A stretch of 64,000 nucleotides of DNA from Clostridium algifaecis (GCF_017874415.1 NZ_JAGGLM010000005.1:62001-126000), one strand, 5' to 3'. Numbered from the stretch's first letter, positions 26,766 to 36,886 are shown. The notes: generated by a model not told the origin, from the sequence alone. Translations and numbers: made by a program.

Positions 26766-28766
26766 TTACAAATTAAACTTATTTACTATTTTGTTCAAAT
26801 CAGAAGAAATGACTTTAAGCTTTTTCATACGATCAGTTATATTTTCTACAGAGTTATTTTGTTCTTCGACAGAAGCAGCTAATTCCTCATTCCCGGCGGA
26901 AGCTTCCTGTGAGATAGAAGATATAGTTTCTATGGATTCTATAACGGAATTTTTATTTGAGTTCACTTCGTTAATCTTTGGAACGAGATTTTCTATATTA
27001 GAAAGCATTTTATTTACAGCCTTTTCTATCATACTAAAAGATTCGTTTGACTTTATTATGCTCTCATTAGCTTCATGATTTGTTTTATCGGCAGCATCTG
27101 AATTTAATTTACCAAGTTCTATTTCTTTTTGTATTTCATCTAACACATTTGAAATTTTGTTTACAGCTGCGGTAGTTTGATCCGATAATACTCTAACTTC
27201 ATTTGCAACAACAGAAAAGCCTTTTCCTGCTTCTCCAGCGCTTGCAGCTTCAATAGCAGCATTTAATGCAAGTAAATTAGTTTGTTCTGCAACTGACTCT
27301 ATAGTATTTACTATATCACTTATTGAACCTGAATTCTTTGATAGATTTTCAATACTCGATGACAATTTATTACAAGCATTGCTATTGTCTTTTAATTTTG
27401 TATTCAGTAATTGTATTGATTTTATACCATTTGAATTAACATCTTTTGTATTGTAAGAGTAATTTTTAATACTTTCAGCCATAATTGAAATTTCATTTAT
27501 TTGAGAAGACAGCTCATTTAATTTCTCCAATCCATTTTGAGATTCATTTGCTTGACTTATAGAGCCTTCTGCCATTTGCTCTGTAGTCTTTGATACTTCA
27601 TATATGGATTTTGATGTTTCATTTAGCGATTTGGATATACTTGCTGAATGATTAAGTACATCAGAGGAAATAGATTGTATATCCTTTATTATTTCAATTA
27701 ATGTATTAGAAAGTTCGCTTATGTCTTTTCCGATGGCTCCAACTTCATCATTATTTTTAATTACAGAATTTAATTTTTGACTATTGTAATTAAAATTTAG
27801 TTCTTTTAAATTTGATATAATATCTCTTATGTCTTTTATAGGATCAGATATAGTTCTGGCAATTTTAAGAGAAATTAATATGGCAATAATTATACATACA
27901 GCAAGAATTATGAGATTTAATACTATAAGTGAATTAAGGTCTTTGGTAAATTCATTTTTAGAAACTGAAAAGCCTACAATCCAGTTTGTTAATTTTACTT
28001 TACAAGGGAAAAAATATTTATCTTTTTCATCATAATCATTTAGGCTAATCAAATTATTATTTATAGACGTAATTGATTTATATTTTCCACCCATGAAATT
28101 ATTTAAATTTTTTAGCTTGTCGCCAAGAGGCTTTAAGGATTTATTTGGATGAACAAGTACATTACCCTTGTCATCTACTAAATAACCGTAGCTATCACTT
28201 GATGGCTTTTCTTTTTCAATGGCATCTGTTATGGAATTCATTTTTATATCTTCAGATATTACTCCTATGAATTTGCCATTTTTATATATAGGCATTGATA
28301 TTGATACTACCATTTTTTTAGTTACTAGATCATAATATGGAACATATACTAAACTGTTTTTTTCAACTGCATTTTTATACCAATCCCTTTTAGTAGTTTC
28401 ATACCCGGATGGTGGTGTCCATCCAGAGCCATCTAAAATAGTATTATCAGGAAGGCCCATGTATAAATCGGAAATATTCGTATTTGAGCTAAGTTCTTGT
28501 TTAAAATAAGTGAGAGATTTATTATTATCACCTATAATATTATTAGCTTCCATATTATTTATAATTCCATTAAATATAGTGGTCTGATTATTAATCCAAC
28601 CATTTATAATTTCTGAGTATTTTTGTGATTCCAACTCCATTTTACTACTATATTGATTCATAAGAATATTTTTTGATAAAAAATAACTGCCGCAGGATGA
28701 AAATAGTAATAAAATTAAAGTTAAAGATAATACTGAAATAATAATTCTATTCTTGATGCTTTTCAT
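26766..28766 (-). CDS. Methyl-accepting chemotaxis protein with a dCache-type sensor
   Basis: Transmembrane chemoreceptor of 666 residues. N-terminal span at about 8-30; extracellular region of roughly 245 residues with dCache features ([60 protein letters not shown]); second span near 280-300 ([18 protein letters not shown]); HAMP; then a long coiled-coil signalling domain with the hairpin tip [19 protein letters not shown] and [18 protein letters not shown]. The dCache type commonly senses amino acids or organic acids. It reports to a CheA/CheW array not present in this window. Confidence 0.93.
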   Translation of the reverse strand: MKSIKNRIIISVLSLTLILLLFSSCGSYFLSKNILMNQYSSKMELESQKYSEIINGWINNQTTIFNGIINNMEANNIIGDNNKSLTYFKQELSSNTNISDLYMGLPDNTILDGSGWTPPSGYETTKRDWYKNAVEKNSLVYVPYYDLVTKKMVVSISMPIYKNGKFIGVISEDIKMNSITDAIEKEKPSSDSYGYLVDDKGNVLVHPNKSLKPLGDKLKNLNNFMGGKYKSITSINNNLISLNDYDEKDKYFFPCKVKLTNWIVGFSVSKNEFTKDLNSLIVLNLIILAVCIIIAILISLKIARTISDPIKDIRDIISNLKELNFNYNSQKLNSVIKNNDEVGAIGKDISELSNTLIEIIKDIQSISSDVLNHSASISKSLNETSKSIYEVSKTTEQMAEGSISQANESQNGLEKLNELSSQINEISIMAESIKNYSYNTKDVNSNGIKSIQLLNTKLKDNSNACNKLSSSIENLSKNSGSISDIVNTIESVAEQTNLLALNAAIEAASAGEAGKGFSVVANEVRVLSDQTTAAVNKISNVLDEIQKEIELGKLNSDAADKTNHEANESIIKSNESFSMIEKAVNKMLSNIENLVPKINEVNSNKNSVIESIETISSISQEASAGNEELAASVEEQNNSVENITDRMKKLKVISSDLNKIVNKFNL

Positions 28767-28871
28767 GATATCACCTTGTCTCTCTCTAAAATATAAAGTA
28801 GATTTTAAATATATAATTAAAATTATTAATAATTACACCTCTATTTTAACATATTATCGTATTTTTAACAT

Positions 28872-28904
28872 AAAAAATAATACATTTTTAAAAAATGTAT
28901 TATT
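28872..28904 (-). terminator. Terminator of the symporter gene
   Basis: Bases 28876-28889 pair perfectly with 28891-28904; on the minus strand the hairpin is followed by a run of T (A at 28872-28877). It lies 13 bases after the symporter stop codon. The rest of 28767-28916 is AT-rich and holds the leader of the chemoreceptor gene. Confidence 0.65.
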
Positions 28905-28916
28905 CTGTAATCTAAT

Positions 28917-30305
28917 TTATATTGTAATATATTTTTTATCAATTATTGAAATTAATAAAAATGTTATGAGACATACAAGCCACTCCATAAATATTACATG
29001 GGGAAATATTCTGAATGAAGGTACTATCTCCCACATAAATAAAACTATTATTCCGGCTAAAGTAGTATAGAATGCCGAACTTTTTCTACATAATTTAGGA
29101 AGAAATATTGTAAATAAAAATACAATAGTAAATGCGGTAGAGAGACTTAAACCTATTGATATAGTTTTTAGAATTCCTGACATTGATAAGGCAAGAATAA
29201 AAGTCAATATACCAAGTAAAATTACAACTGCTTTATTTATTATAAGAAGTTTTTTATCTTTTATTGTTGAATCTATAAATCTTTTATATATATCATTTGT
29301 AAATAATGTAGATGCTCCTAAAAGTAAATTGCAGGCAGTTGATACATCTGCGGCCCAAAGTGCAGCAAGTGTTATTCCTGCAACTACAGGATTAAGAGAT
29401 AGTATCATCTTAGGCAATGCTAAAGTGGCACTTACATTTGGAAATGACACTTTGGCAGTTATTCCAATTATCGCACATAAAAATCCTATTGGAATCATCA
29501 GCAATCCAGCAATTACAAAACTTCTTTTGGCAACTTTAGGACTCTTAGATGCAAATGCAAGTTGTACAGGACCTTGCATTGACATAACTTGTGTAGTCAT
29601 AACCAGCATCCAGCTTAAAATCACCCATATTCCAACACCCTTTATCGGACTGAAATAAGGTATATTTTGTGGAAGATGTATTTTTACATTTTGAATTCCG
29701 CCGCTTTTGATTACAGCCATTATGGTACATAATATTATTCCGGTATATTTTAAAGGGACATTGAATAAATTTGATAAACCTGAAGACCACATTCCACCTA
29801 TAAAAGTTATACTTACGAATACGCAGGCACTTACAATCATACCTGTTTTTATTGTAAATATTTCAGGTAAAAGAGATGAAAGCATTGCACCACCTGCAAT
29901 ATATTGCAATGAAACTATTACAATTAAAATAATTATTTGACATACTACACAGATAATTCTACCTTTTTCGTCGTAGAATTTACCAAATAGCTCAGGAACT
30001 GTAGATACATTAAATTGTCTATATTTACTAGCGGTTACAAGTCCCATAATTATAGCAGAAATACCCCAGGCAACATTGTACCAGCCTGCTGAAAGACCTA
30101 AATCATAGGCTTGTTCTGCAACTCCTATAGTCGAAGCACCGCCTATAGCAAGTCCTATTAGTGAGCAGGTTACAAGAGGGGTGGTAAGTTGTCTTCCAGC
30201 TAAAGTGTAGCTTTCGCCGCCTTCTTTAGCTTTTTTACTTGCAAAAAAACTTATTACAAAAAGCATAGATATATAAATTATGATTATTATTAAAGATATA
30301 TTCAT
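28917..30305 (-). CDS. Sodium:solute symporter family protein
   Basis: A 462-residue permease of the SSS family with about 12-13 spans. Recognisable pieces are SFFASKKAKEGGESYTLAGR at the first loop, TCSLIGLAIGGASTIGVAEQAY, and AALWAADVSTACNLLLGAS, which fits the sodium-site helix 8. The substrate is not evident from sequence. A T-box leader upstream makes an amino acid or related compound likely. ATG 30305 follows GGAGGAT on the minus strand. Confidence 0.88.
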   Translation of the reverse strand: MNISLIIIIIYISMLFVISFFASKKAKEGGESYTLAGRQLTTPLVTCSLIGLAIGGASTIGVAEQAYDLGLSAGWYNVAWGISAIIMGLVTASKYRQFNVSTVPELFGKFYDEKGRIICVVCQIIILIVIVSLQYIAGGAMLSSLLPEIFTIKTGMIVSACVFVSITFIGGMWSSGLSNLFNVPLKYTGIILCTIMAVIKSGGIQNVKIHLPQNIPYFSPIKGVGIWVILSWMLVMTTQVMSMQGPVQLAFASKSPKVAKRSFVIAGLLMIPIGFLCAIIGITAKVSFPNVSATLALPKMILSLNPVVAGITLAALWAADVSTACNLLLGASTLFTNDIYKRFIDSTIKDKKLLIINKAVVILLGILTFILALSMSGILKTISIGLSLSTAFTIVFLFTIFLPKLCRKSSAFYTTLAGIIVLFMWEIVPSFRIFPHVIFMEWLVCLITFLLISIIDKKYITI

Positions 30306-30330
30306 TTCTGATATCCTCCATTCATTTTAG

Positions 30331-30397
30331 TTGATAGTTAATAATTAATAGTTCATGATATTTTACACTTTACACAATTACAGTGTATAGTGTAAAA
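30331..30397. repeat. Short interspersed repeat plus imperfect hairpin
   Basis: The 17-base sequence at 30337-30353 (GTTAATAATTAATAGTT) recurs exactly at 56048-56064 in the cobalamin operon. Next to it, TTTTACACT (30361-30369) pairs with AGTGTAAAA (30389-30397), with a second inner 5-bp stem. The whole lies between the T-box terminator and the symporter start codon and looks like a small inserted repeat. Confidence 0.5.
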
Positions 30398-30419
30398 GTA
30401 AGAGATTATAAAATTACAT

Positions 30420-30735
30420 AAAAAAAACGCCCCTGAAAAGGGACGAAATGCTCGTGGTACCACCCTAATTTAAACAACGATTGTTTCCTGAAATTATTAA
30501 AATTAAAATTAAAAATAAAAAAAGCACCTATATTTAAGGGACGACTTAATGTCGTGGTACCACCCTATTTCAGAAACCAATATTGTTCATCTCTTATCCG
30601 TAACGTGGATTAATCGGCTCAGCCTACTTTAAAAATTTCAACCTGCGATTCAGGAATGTATTTCATAAAGTATATCAAATAGTTTACACCATGCACTATC
30701 TCTCTTTGTGATTTACTTAATTACTTATTTCCATC
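30420..30735 (-). promoter_or_regulatory. T-box leader with a duplicated antiterminator/terminator module
   Basis: On the minus strand the leader shows a Stem I region (AGAGAG bulge and GGTGTAA distal loop near 30680-30705; CCTGAATCGCAGG near 30640-30655). The T-box AGGGTGGTACCAC appears twice, at 30566-30554 and 30466-30454, exactly 100 bases apart. Each copy has its own terminator. The first (T-run 30523-30517) has a mismatched stem; the second (30445-30428, then eight T) is well formed. There is only one Stem I. Both T-boxes read TGGT, pairing with a tRNA ending ACCA. The specifier is not certain: TAC (Tyr) or an Ile codon are candidates. Uncharged tRNA should allow symporter expression. 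Confidence 0.88.
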
Positions 30736-30756
30736 TTTACCTTTAATATAAAGATC

Positions 30757-30785
30757 ATTATAATTTAAAATTTTAATAAATACAA
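30757..30785 (-). promoter_or_regulatory. Promoter of the T-box leader
   Basis: On the minus strand TTGTAT (30785-30780), 17 bases, TATAAT (30762-30757), placing the start near 30750, just ahead of Stem I. Bases 30786-30920 are the short divergent region before the beta-CASP gene; nothing else is recognised there. Confidence 0.65.
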
Positions 30786-30933
30786 AGTATAAAATTGCAG
30801 TTATACAGTAAATAAAGTGTATTTACTGCGCTTAGCTTGATATATTAATATATTACTGCTTATTTTATTAATGTATGCTATAATGTAAAAATATAGTTAA
30901 TAATAATGTAATTTGGACAGAAGGTGGCATTAA

Positions 30934-33438
30934 TTGAAAGTTTCTTTTTTGGGAGGAGCCTTAGAAGTAGGTGGAAGTTGTATACTTTTAAAGGTTGATA
31001 ATAAAAATCTACTTTTAGATTGCGGAATAAGACAGAGTTCTTCAAAAGATCCTATTCCAGATTTTAAAATTATTCAAGAAAATGGTGGAGTAGATGCTAT
31101 AATTATAAGTCATGCCCATATGGATCATATAGGGTGTCTCCCTATAATAAGCAAAGAATATCCTATGGCAAGAATATATACTAATGTAATGACAAAGGAC
31201 TTAATGAGAGTACTTCTCTATGATAGTTTGAAAATAATGAATAATAGAGAAGCTGAAATACCTCTTTATGCAGAAAAAGATGTAATAGCAATGTTAACAC
31301 GTGTATTCCCTATAAATTACATGGTGGAGTTTCCTATATTTGAAGATATAAAAATATGTTTTTACATGGCAGGTCATATAGCAGGTGCTTCATGTGTATA
31401 TATAAAATCACCTGAAGGGTCTGTATTTTATTCTGGAGATTTTTCTGTATTTTCACAGAAGACTGTTGAAGGGTTAAAGTTGCCTAAATTAAGACCGGAT
31501 ATTGGTATATTTGAAACTACATATGGCGATAGACTTCATTCAAATAGAGAAGTTGAAGAACAAAAATTAATTGAAATTATAAGAGATTGTATTGAAAACA
31601 AAGGAAAAATGTTAATACCTGCATTTGCCCTTGGAAGGGCACAAGAAGTAATACTTATAATGAAAAAGGCCATTAATAAAGGAATTATTAAGAATATAAA
31701 AATATATGTTGATGGTATGATAAGGGACATAAACAGAGTGTATAAGCTAAATCCACTTTATCTTAAGAATTCTCTCGGGAAAAAAATATTAAGAGGAATA
31801 GAACCATTCTATGATGATAATATAACAGCGGTGAAGGACAAAAAAGTTAGAGAAGATATACTGGAGAGCGAAGAAAGCTGCATTATAATTTCGAGCTCGG
31901 GAATGCTTACTGGTGGTTTTAGTCAGTATTATGCAGAAAAAATAGCTCCAATGGAAAATTCATATATAGTTATAACAGGCTATCAGGATGAAGAATCACC
32001 TGGCAGAAAACTTTTGAACTTACTTGACGAAGATGAGAAAGACAAAAAAATAGAATTAAATGGAAGAACAATTCCAGTAAAATGCAGGGTGGAAAGAGTT
32101 GGACTTTCAGCTCATAGTGACAAAGAGGAGATAAAGTCTGTTATAAAGATGCTGAGTCCGAGAAATATATTTATGGTACATGGAAATGAGGAAGTAATTA
32201 AAAAATTCTCAAGGGAAATTTCATATGATGTAAGGGCAAGGATATATTCTCCTGGTTGTGGTGAAAGCTATAGTATATATATAAATAATCCAAGAAAACA
32301 GTTGAATAGAAATATATATAAGTGTCTATTCAAAAAAGAAGAATTAAATAAAGAAAATTTGAAAGAACTCTGGAAATTTGTAAATATTAATTATAATCAG
32401 AGATTTTTTACTGTAGAAGAACTTATATATATATGGAATGGAGTGTGGAATGGAGATAAAAATTCGAATTATATACTTGACTTTGAAAAAAATATACTAA
32501 ATTCCATTTATTTTGAAAACAATACTAAGAGACTTTTTTTATTTAAAGCAAAATCCAGCGAAGAAGTAGAGAAAGAATTGAAACCAAGAGAGTTAAAACC
32601 AAATGAATTGAATGATTTTATAAATAAATATTTTGGAGAATTCAAATTCAAGAAGGCCAGTCTCATTTATGAAGAAAAAAAAGTAATTTTAAGCTTTAAT
32701 TTTCCATCTATAGTAGATAATAAAATATATGATGTAATTAAAAATTTTAAAAGTGATACTAAATGGAATGTAGAAATTTCAGATTCTGTAAATATAAATG
32801 AATGTTCCAGAATTATAAAAGAAATTATGAATGGTGCTGATATTAAAAAAATTTCCTATAGATTGGACAAAAATGAAGTTGAAGTTAGCTTGGATTCAAA
32901 AACTGATGTAAATGATGAAATTATGAAAAAATTTATTAATAGTACAGGTATGAAGCTTTTTATTAAATTTTCAGGTAACGGTATAAATAATGATGAATTA
33001 ACTCATATTATAGAAAGTGATAATTCAAATATTATGGAACAAAATAAAGCTTTGGATCTAATTGATGATGAATTTAAATATATGGACTTTAAGCCTTATA
33101 AAAAAAGTATAAAATCTTATGCTAATGGAAAATACATAGAGCTTAGTTTTATAACTCCTGTAATTGGACAAAAATATGAAAAAAATATAGAGCATATTTC
33201 AAAAAAAACAGGGTGGAATATAAAAATATCGGATAGCGTAAATCAAAATGAAATAATAAATATGGCAATTTTGCTGTGTAATTTAGAAAATATAAAGCTT
33301 AAAAAAAATCCTTCTTTTAATAGAAATGATTTAACATTATTATTGAAGCTTGAAAAATCTGAAGAAATAACAAAGATGGATAATATAAAGCATAAATTTG
33401 AACAAAATACAGGCTGCAGTCTCATATTCAAGTCATAG
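30934..33438 (+). CDS. Beta-CASP metallo-beta-lactamase RNase-like protein with a long C-terminal extension
   Basis: The first 450 residues are an MBL/beta-CASP nuclease of the archaeal-CPSF/RNase J superfamily. Motif II is HAHMDHIG; later motifs are YSGDFS, the beta-CASP stretch ISSSGMLTGGFSQYY and GLSAHSDKEE. Such enzymes cut or trim RNA. The remaining 380 residues are unusual. They contain two related segments, about residues 590-635 and 730-775, each ending WN-[VI]-[EK]-ISDSVN-x-NE, so an internal duplication of an unnamed domain is likely. TTG start after AAGGTGG. It stands alone, transcribed away from the T-box leader. Confidence 0.85.
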   Translation: MKVSFLGGALEVGGSCILLKVDNKNLLLDCGIRQSSSKDPIPDFKIIQENGGVDAIIISHAHMDHIGCLPIISKEYPMARIYTNVMTKDLMRVLLYDSLKIMNNREAEIPLYAEKDVIAMLTRVFPINYMVEFPIFEDIKICFYMAGHIAGASCVYIKSPEGSVFYSGDFSVFSQKTVEGLKLPKLRPDIGIFETTYGDRLHSNREVEEQKLIEIIRDCIENKGKMLIPAFALGRAQEVILIMKKAINKGIIKNIKIYVDGMIRDINRVYKLNPLYLKNSLGKKILRGIEPFYDDNITAVKDKKVREDILESEESCIIISSSGMLTGGFSQYYAEKIAPMENSYIVITGYQDEESPGRKLLNLLDEDEKDKKIELNGRTIPVKCRVERVGLSAHSDKEEIKSVIKMLSPRNIFMVHGNEEVIKKFSREISYDVRARIYSPGCGESYSIYINNPRKQLNRNIYKCLFKKEELNKENLKELWKFVNINYNQRFFTVEELIYIWNGVWNGDKNSNYILDFEKNILNSIYFENNTKRLFLFKAKSSEEVEKELKPRELKPNELNDFINKYFGEFKFKKASLIYEEKKVILSFNFPSIVDNKIYDVIKNFKSDTKWNVEISDSVNINECSRIIKEIMNGADIKKISYRLDKNEVEVSLDSKTDVNDEIMKKFINSTGMKLFIKFSGNGINNDELTHIIESDNSNIMEQNKALDLIDDEFKYMDFKPYKKSIKSYANGKYIELSFITPVIGQKYEKNIEHISKKTGWNIKISDSVNQNEIINMAILLCNLENIKLKKNPSFNRNDLTLLLKLEKSEEITKMDNIKHKFEQNTGCSLIFKS

Positions 33439-33510
33439 TTATATTTTAGTATTTTCCTGTACGATTTATATAAATAAAAAGTTATTTAATTGTATGCTGA
33501 AAATTGTGTA

Positions 33511-33539
33511 TTGAATATAATACAAAACTTTTGTACAAT
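33511..33539 (+). promoter_or_regulatory. Transketolase promoter with a spacer palindrome
   Basis: TTGAAT (33511-33516), 17 bases, TACAAT (33534-33539). The spacer contains TACAAAA-C-TTTTGTA (33521-33535), a perfect palindrome in an operator position. Start of transcription would be near 33546, leaving a leader of about 78 bases in which I see no structure of note. Confidence 0.5.
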
Positions 33540-33623
33540 ATAGTAGATATCTTAAGTAAGAGTTTACATCACGTTGTTAAAAGTGTATTGATAGTTTTAA
33601 ACAAAAAGAGGAGTGAAAGGTAT

Positions 33624-35609
33624 ATGAAAAATTTGGATAATTTAGTTGTAAATAATATAAGAATACTTTCAGCAGAAATGGTAGAAAAAGCCAAATCGGG
33701 ACACCCGGGACTTCCAATGGGTGCTGCTCCGGAAGCATATGCAATTTGGGCTAAAAATATGAAACACAATCCTAAAGATCCAAAATGGCTAGGCAGAGAC
33801 AGATTTGTACTTTCAGCCGGTCATGGTTCTGCTATGCTCTATTCCCTGCTTCACTTATTTAACTATGGTTTAACTGCGGAGGATTTAAAGAATTTCCGTC
33901 AATGGCAAAGCAAAACACCTGGTCATCCAGAGTATGGTCATACAACAGGTGTTGAAACTACTACAGGACCACTTGGACAAGGAGTGGCAAACGCTGTTGG
34001 AATGGCTGCTGCTGAAGAGTTTATGGCAGCTAAATTTAACAAACCGGGATTTAATATAATAGATAATTATACGTTTGTTTTAACAGGTGATGGCTGCTTG
34101 ATGGAAGGTATAGCATTAGAGGCAATATCACTTGCAGGGAAATTAGGACTTGGAAAACTTATACTTGTGTATGATTGTAATGATATAACTATAGAGGGAA
34201 GTACAGATATTGCATTTACAGAGAATATTCCAAAAAAATTTGAAGCGTGTGGATGGCAGACAATTAAAGTTGAAGAAGGAAATAATGTAGATAAAATAGA
34301 TGAAGCTATAAAGAAAGCTAAAGCTGAAAAGAATAAACCAAGTCTTGTTATGGTAAAGACTTTAATAGGATATGGAGCTCCAAACAAACAGGGCAAGGCA
34401 TCAGCTCATGGTTCACCACTTGGAGAAGAAGAATTAAAGGCTACAAAGAAATTTTTAGGATGGAATTATGACAAAGATTTTTATGTACCGGATGAAGTAA
34501 GAAATTATTTAGATAATAGAATAGAGGAATTAGCCGGCGAAGAAGATGCGTGGAAAAAATTAAAAGCAGAATACGATAAAAAATATCCAGAGCTTTCCAA
34601 AGAACTTGAGATGTGGTTAAGTGGAAAAGTTTCAGTTGATTTGGATACTAAAAAGGATTTGTGGGATTTTGACGGACCAATGGCTACAAGGGCATCTTCA
34701 GGTAAACTTTTAAATAAACTTGATAAACTGGTTCCTAATTTAGTAGGTGGTTCAGCAGATCTTGCTCCATCAAACAAAACTTATTTAGATGGAGAAGGAG
34801 ACTTTTCAGCAAAGGATAGATCGGGAAGAAATTTCCATTTTGGAATAAGAGAACATGCTATGGCAGCTATGGCAAATGGAATGACACTTTACGGAGGACT
34901 CAAAGTATATGTAGGTACCTTCTTTGTATTTTCAGATTATATGAAAGGTGCTATTAGATTATCAGCACTTATGAAACTTCCTGTTACATACGTACTTACA
35001 CATGATAGTATAGGTGTAGGTGAAGACGGACCAACTCATGAACCAGTTGAACAGCTTGCAGCACTTAGAAGTATTCCTAATATGACAGTGTTTAGACCAG
35101 CAGATTCAAAAGAAACAGCAGCAGCGTGGGATTATGCACTTACCAAGGCTCAAGGACCAACTTGCCTTGTACTTACAAGACAGAATCTTCCACTTTACAA
35201 TGAGACAGGTATTGATGCTCTTAAAGGTGCATATATACTAAAAGATTCAAAAAAACCAGTTCCAGATATAATACTTATGGCTACAGGTTCAGAAGTAGAA
35301 CTTGTTTATAAGGCAGCAGATGAACTTGCTAAAAAGAATATAGATGCAAGAGTAGTAAGTATGCCTTCATTTGAATTATTTGAGAAGCAGAGTGAAGAAT
35401 ATAAGGAAAAAATTCTTCCAAAACAGGTAAGAAAGAGAGTTGCAGTTGAAGCAGCAGTATCGTTTGGATGGCACAAGTATGTAGGTCTAGATGGAGCAGT
35501 TATATCAATTGATCATTTTGGAGCATCTGCACCAGCTAAAGTATTATTTAAAGAATTTGGATTCACAGTAGAAAATGTAGTAAATAAAGCACTGGAAATT
35601 TTAAAATAG
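33624..35609 (+). CDS. tkt: Transketolase
   Basis: Thiamine diphosphate enzyme that moves two-carbon units in the pentose phosphate pathway. The N terminus MKNLDNLVVNNIRILSAEMV with KSGHPGLPMGAA supports ATG 33624, after GAGGAGTGAAAGG; a longer in-frame start adds 40 unconserved residues. Visible pieces include the diphosphate-binding TGDGCLMEGI, FGIREHAMAAMANGM, DSIGVGEDGPTHEP and the C-terminal GWHKYVGLDGAVISIDHFG. Length 661 is typical of the single-chain enzyme. Confidence 0.96.
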   Translation: MKNLDNLVVNNIRILSAEMVEKAKSGHPGLPMGAAPEAYAIWAKNMKHNPKDPKWLGRDRFVLSAGHGSAMLYSLLHLFNYGLTAEDLKNFRQWQSKTPGHPEYGHTTGVETTTGPLGQGVANAVGMAAAEEFMAAKFNKPGFNIIDNYTFVLTGDGCLMEGIALEAISLAGKLGLGKLILVYDCNDITIEGSTDIAFTENIPKKFEACGWQTIKVEEGNNVDKIDEAIKKAKAEKNKPSLVMVKTLIGYGAPNKQGKASAHGSPLGEEELKATKKFLGWNYDKDFYVPDEVRNYLDNRIEELAGEEDAWKKLKAEYDKKYPELSKELEMWLSGKVSVDLDTKKDLWDFDGPMATRASSGKLLNKLDKLVPNLVGGSADLAPSNKTYLDGEGDFSAKDRSGRNFHFGIREHAMAAMANGMTLYGGLKVYVGTFFVFSDYMKGAIRLSALMKLPVTYVLTHDSIGVGEDGPTHEPVEQLAALRSIPNMTVFRPADSKETAAAWDYALTKAQGPTCLVLTRQNLPLYNETGIDALKGAYILKDSKKPVPDIILMATGSEVELVYKAADELAKKNIDARVVSMPSFELFEKQSEEYKEKILPKQVRKRVAVEAAVSFGWHKYVGLDGAVISIDHFGASAPAKVLFKEFGFTVENVVNKALEILK

Positions 35610-35636
35610 ATATATTGAGTTACAATCAAGATTCAT

Positions 35637-35668
35637 AGTAACCATAAGTATTTGCACTTATGGTTACT
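35637..35668 (+). terminator. Hairpin after transketolase
   Basis: Bases 35637-35649 pair perfectly with 35656-35668 (13 bp, 6-base loop). The T-rich tail is weak, so termination may be partial. Confidence 0.6.
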
Positions 35669-35716
35669 TCTGCATATTAAATAGGTATGAATATATTTTT
35701 AGGGAGATGTTTAAAG

Positions 35717-36880
35717 TTGTTTAATTTCGATTACTCAATTCCAACCCAGGTTTTTTTTGGAAAAGACCAGATAAGCGTTTTAGGAAAACAGATAAAAAGA
35801 TATGGTTCTAAAGTGCTTATTGTTTATGGTGGAGGAAGCATAAAGAAAAATGGAATATACGATAAAGCCGTTAAAATTTTAAAGGAAAATAAGATAAGAT
35901 TCTGGGAATTATCAGGTGTAGATCCAAATCCAAGAATATCAAGTGTAAGATGTGGTATTCACATTTGCAGGGAAAATAGACTGGACTTTATACTTGCCAT
36001 TGGTGGTGGGAGCGTAATTGACTGTTCAAAAGCAATAGCTGCAGGATTTTACTATGGAGGAGATCCATGGGATATTGTAGTTGATTCATCTAAAATAAAA
36101 AAAGCACTTCCTATTGCAAGTATACTGACATTAGCAGCTACAGGTTCTGAAATGGATAAATTTGCAGTAATTACAAATGAAGAAACAAAAGAAAAGCTTG
36201 GAACAGGAAGCAAATGCTTGATTCCTGTATTTTCTATATTAGATCCATCATATACATTTACAGTACCTAAAGGCCAAACGGCTGCTGGAACAGCTGATAT
36301 AATGAGCCATATACTTGAAAATTATTTTAATAATACTAAAGGAGCATTCATTCAAAATAGAATGGCGGAAGCCCTATTAAAGACATGTATAAAATATGGC
36401 CCTATAGCTATTGGAGAACCAGATAACTATGATGCAAGGGCAAATTTGATGTGGACTTCAAGTCTTGCTATTAACGGACTTATTGAATATGGAAAAAAGA
36501 AAGGATGGTCTGTACATGGCATGGAGCACGAATTAAGTGCATTTTATGATATTACTCATGGAGTAGGGCTTGCCATACTTACACCTAACTGGATGGAATA
36601 TGTTCTTGACGAGAATACAGTTAATAATTTTGCGGAATATGGAGTTAATGTGTGGGATATTGATAAAGGCAAGGATAAATTTCATATAGCGCATGAAGCT
36701 ATAGATAAAACTAAAGAATTTTTCAAACTTTTAGGACTTCCATCTAAACTCAGTGAGTTGAATATTGGAGATGAAAATTTTGAAAAGATGGCAGAAGGTG
36801 CAACAAGACATGGAAAACTGGGAGAATTCAAACCACTTTCTAAAGAAGATGTAGTAAATATATATAAAGCATCATTATAG
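35717..36880 (+). CDS. Iron-containing alcohol dehydrogenase (butanol dehydrogenase-like)
   Basis: Group III iron-dependent alcohol dehydrogenase reducing aldehydes with NAD(P)H. The N terminus FNFDYSIPTQVFFGKDQI closely follows the clostridial butanol dehydrogenase pattern. The nucleotide site is AIGGGSVIDCSKAIA; the metal ligands lie in GTADIMSHILENYF (Asp, His), HGMEHELSAFY and ITHGVGLAILTP (His). I choose TTG 35717, ten bases after AGGGAG; an ATG 30 bases upstream starts before that site. 387 residues. Physiological substrate (butyraldehyde, acetaldehyde or other) is undecided. Confidence 0.88.
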   Translation: MFNFDYSIPTQVFFGKDQISVLGKQIKRYGSKVLIVYGGGSIKKNGIYDKAVKILKENKIRFWELSGVDPNPRISSVRCGIHICRENRLDFILAIGGGSVIDCSKAIAAGFYYGGDPWDIVVDSSKIKKALPIASILTLAATGSEMDKFAVITNEETKEKLGTGSKCLIPVFSILDPSYTFTVPKGQTAAGTADIMSHILENYFNNTKGAFIQNRMAEALLKTCIKYGPIAIGEPDNYDARANLMWTSSLAINGLIEYGKKKGWSVHGMEHELSAFYDITHGVGLAILTPNWMEYVLDENTVNNFAEYGVNVWDIDKGKDKFHIAHEAIDKTKEFFKLLGLPSKLSELNIGDENFEKMAEGATRHGKLGEFKPLSKEDVVNIYKASL

Positions 36881-36886
36881 TTTTTG

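Noticed and set aside
26743-27078. Plus-strand open frame opposite the chemoreceptor gene
   Set aside because: It lies entirely against a conserved coding region and begins inside a terminator hairpin; a shadow frame.
29329-29940. Plus- and minus-strand open frames within the symporter gene
   Set aside because: Shadow frames of a well-supported membrane protein; no ribosome binding sites.
33570-33600. Rex-type operator near GTTGTTAAAAG
   Set aside because: Only one half-site resembles the Rex consensus and it lies downstream of the predicted promoter.
33504-33623. 40-residue N-terminal extension of transketolase
   Set aside because: It overlaps the promoter and the conserved protein start is at 33624 behind a strong ribosome binding site.
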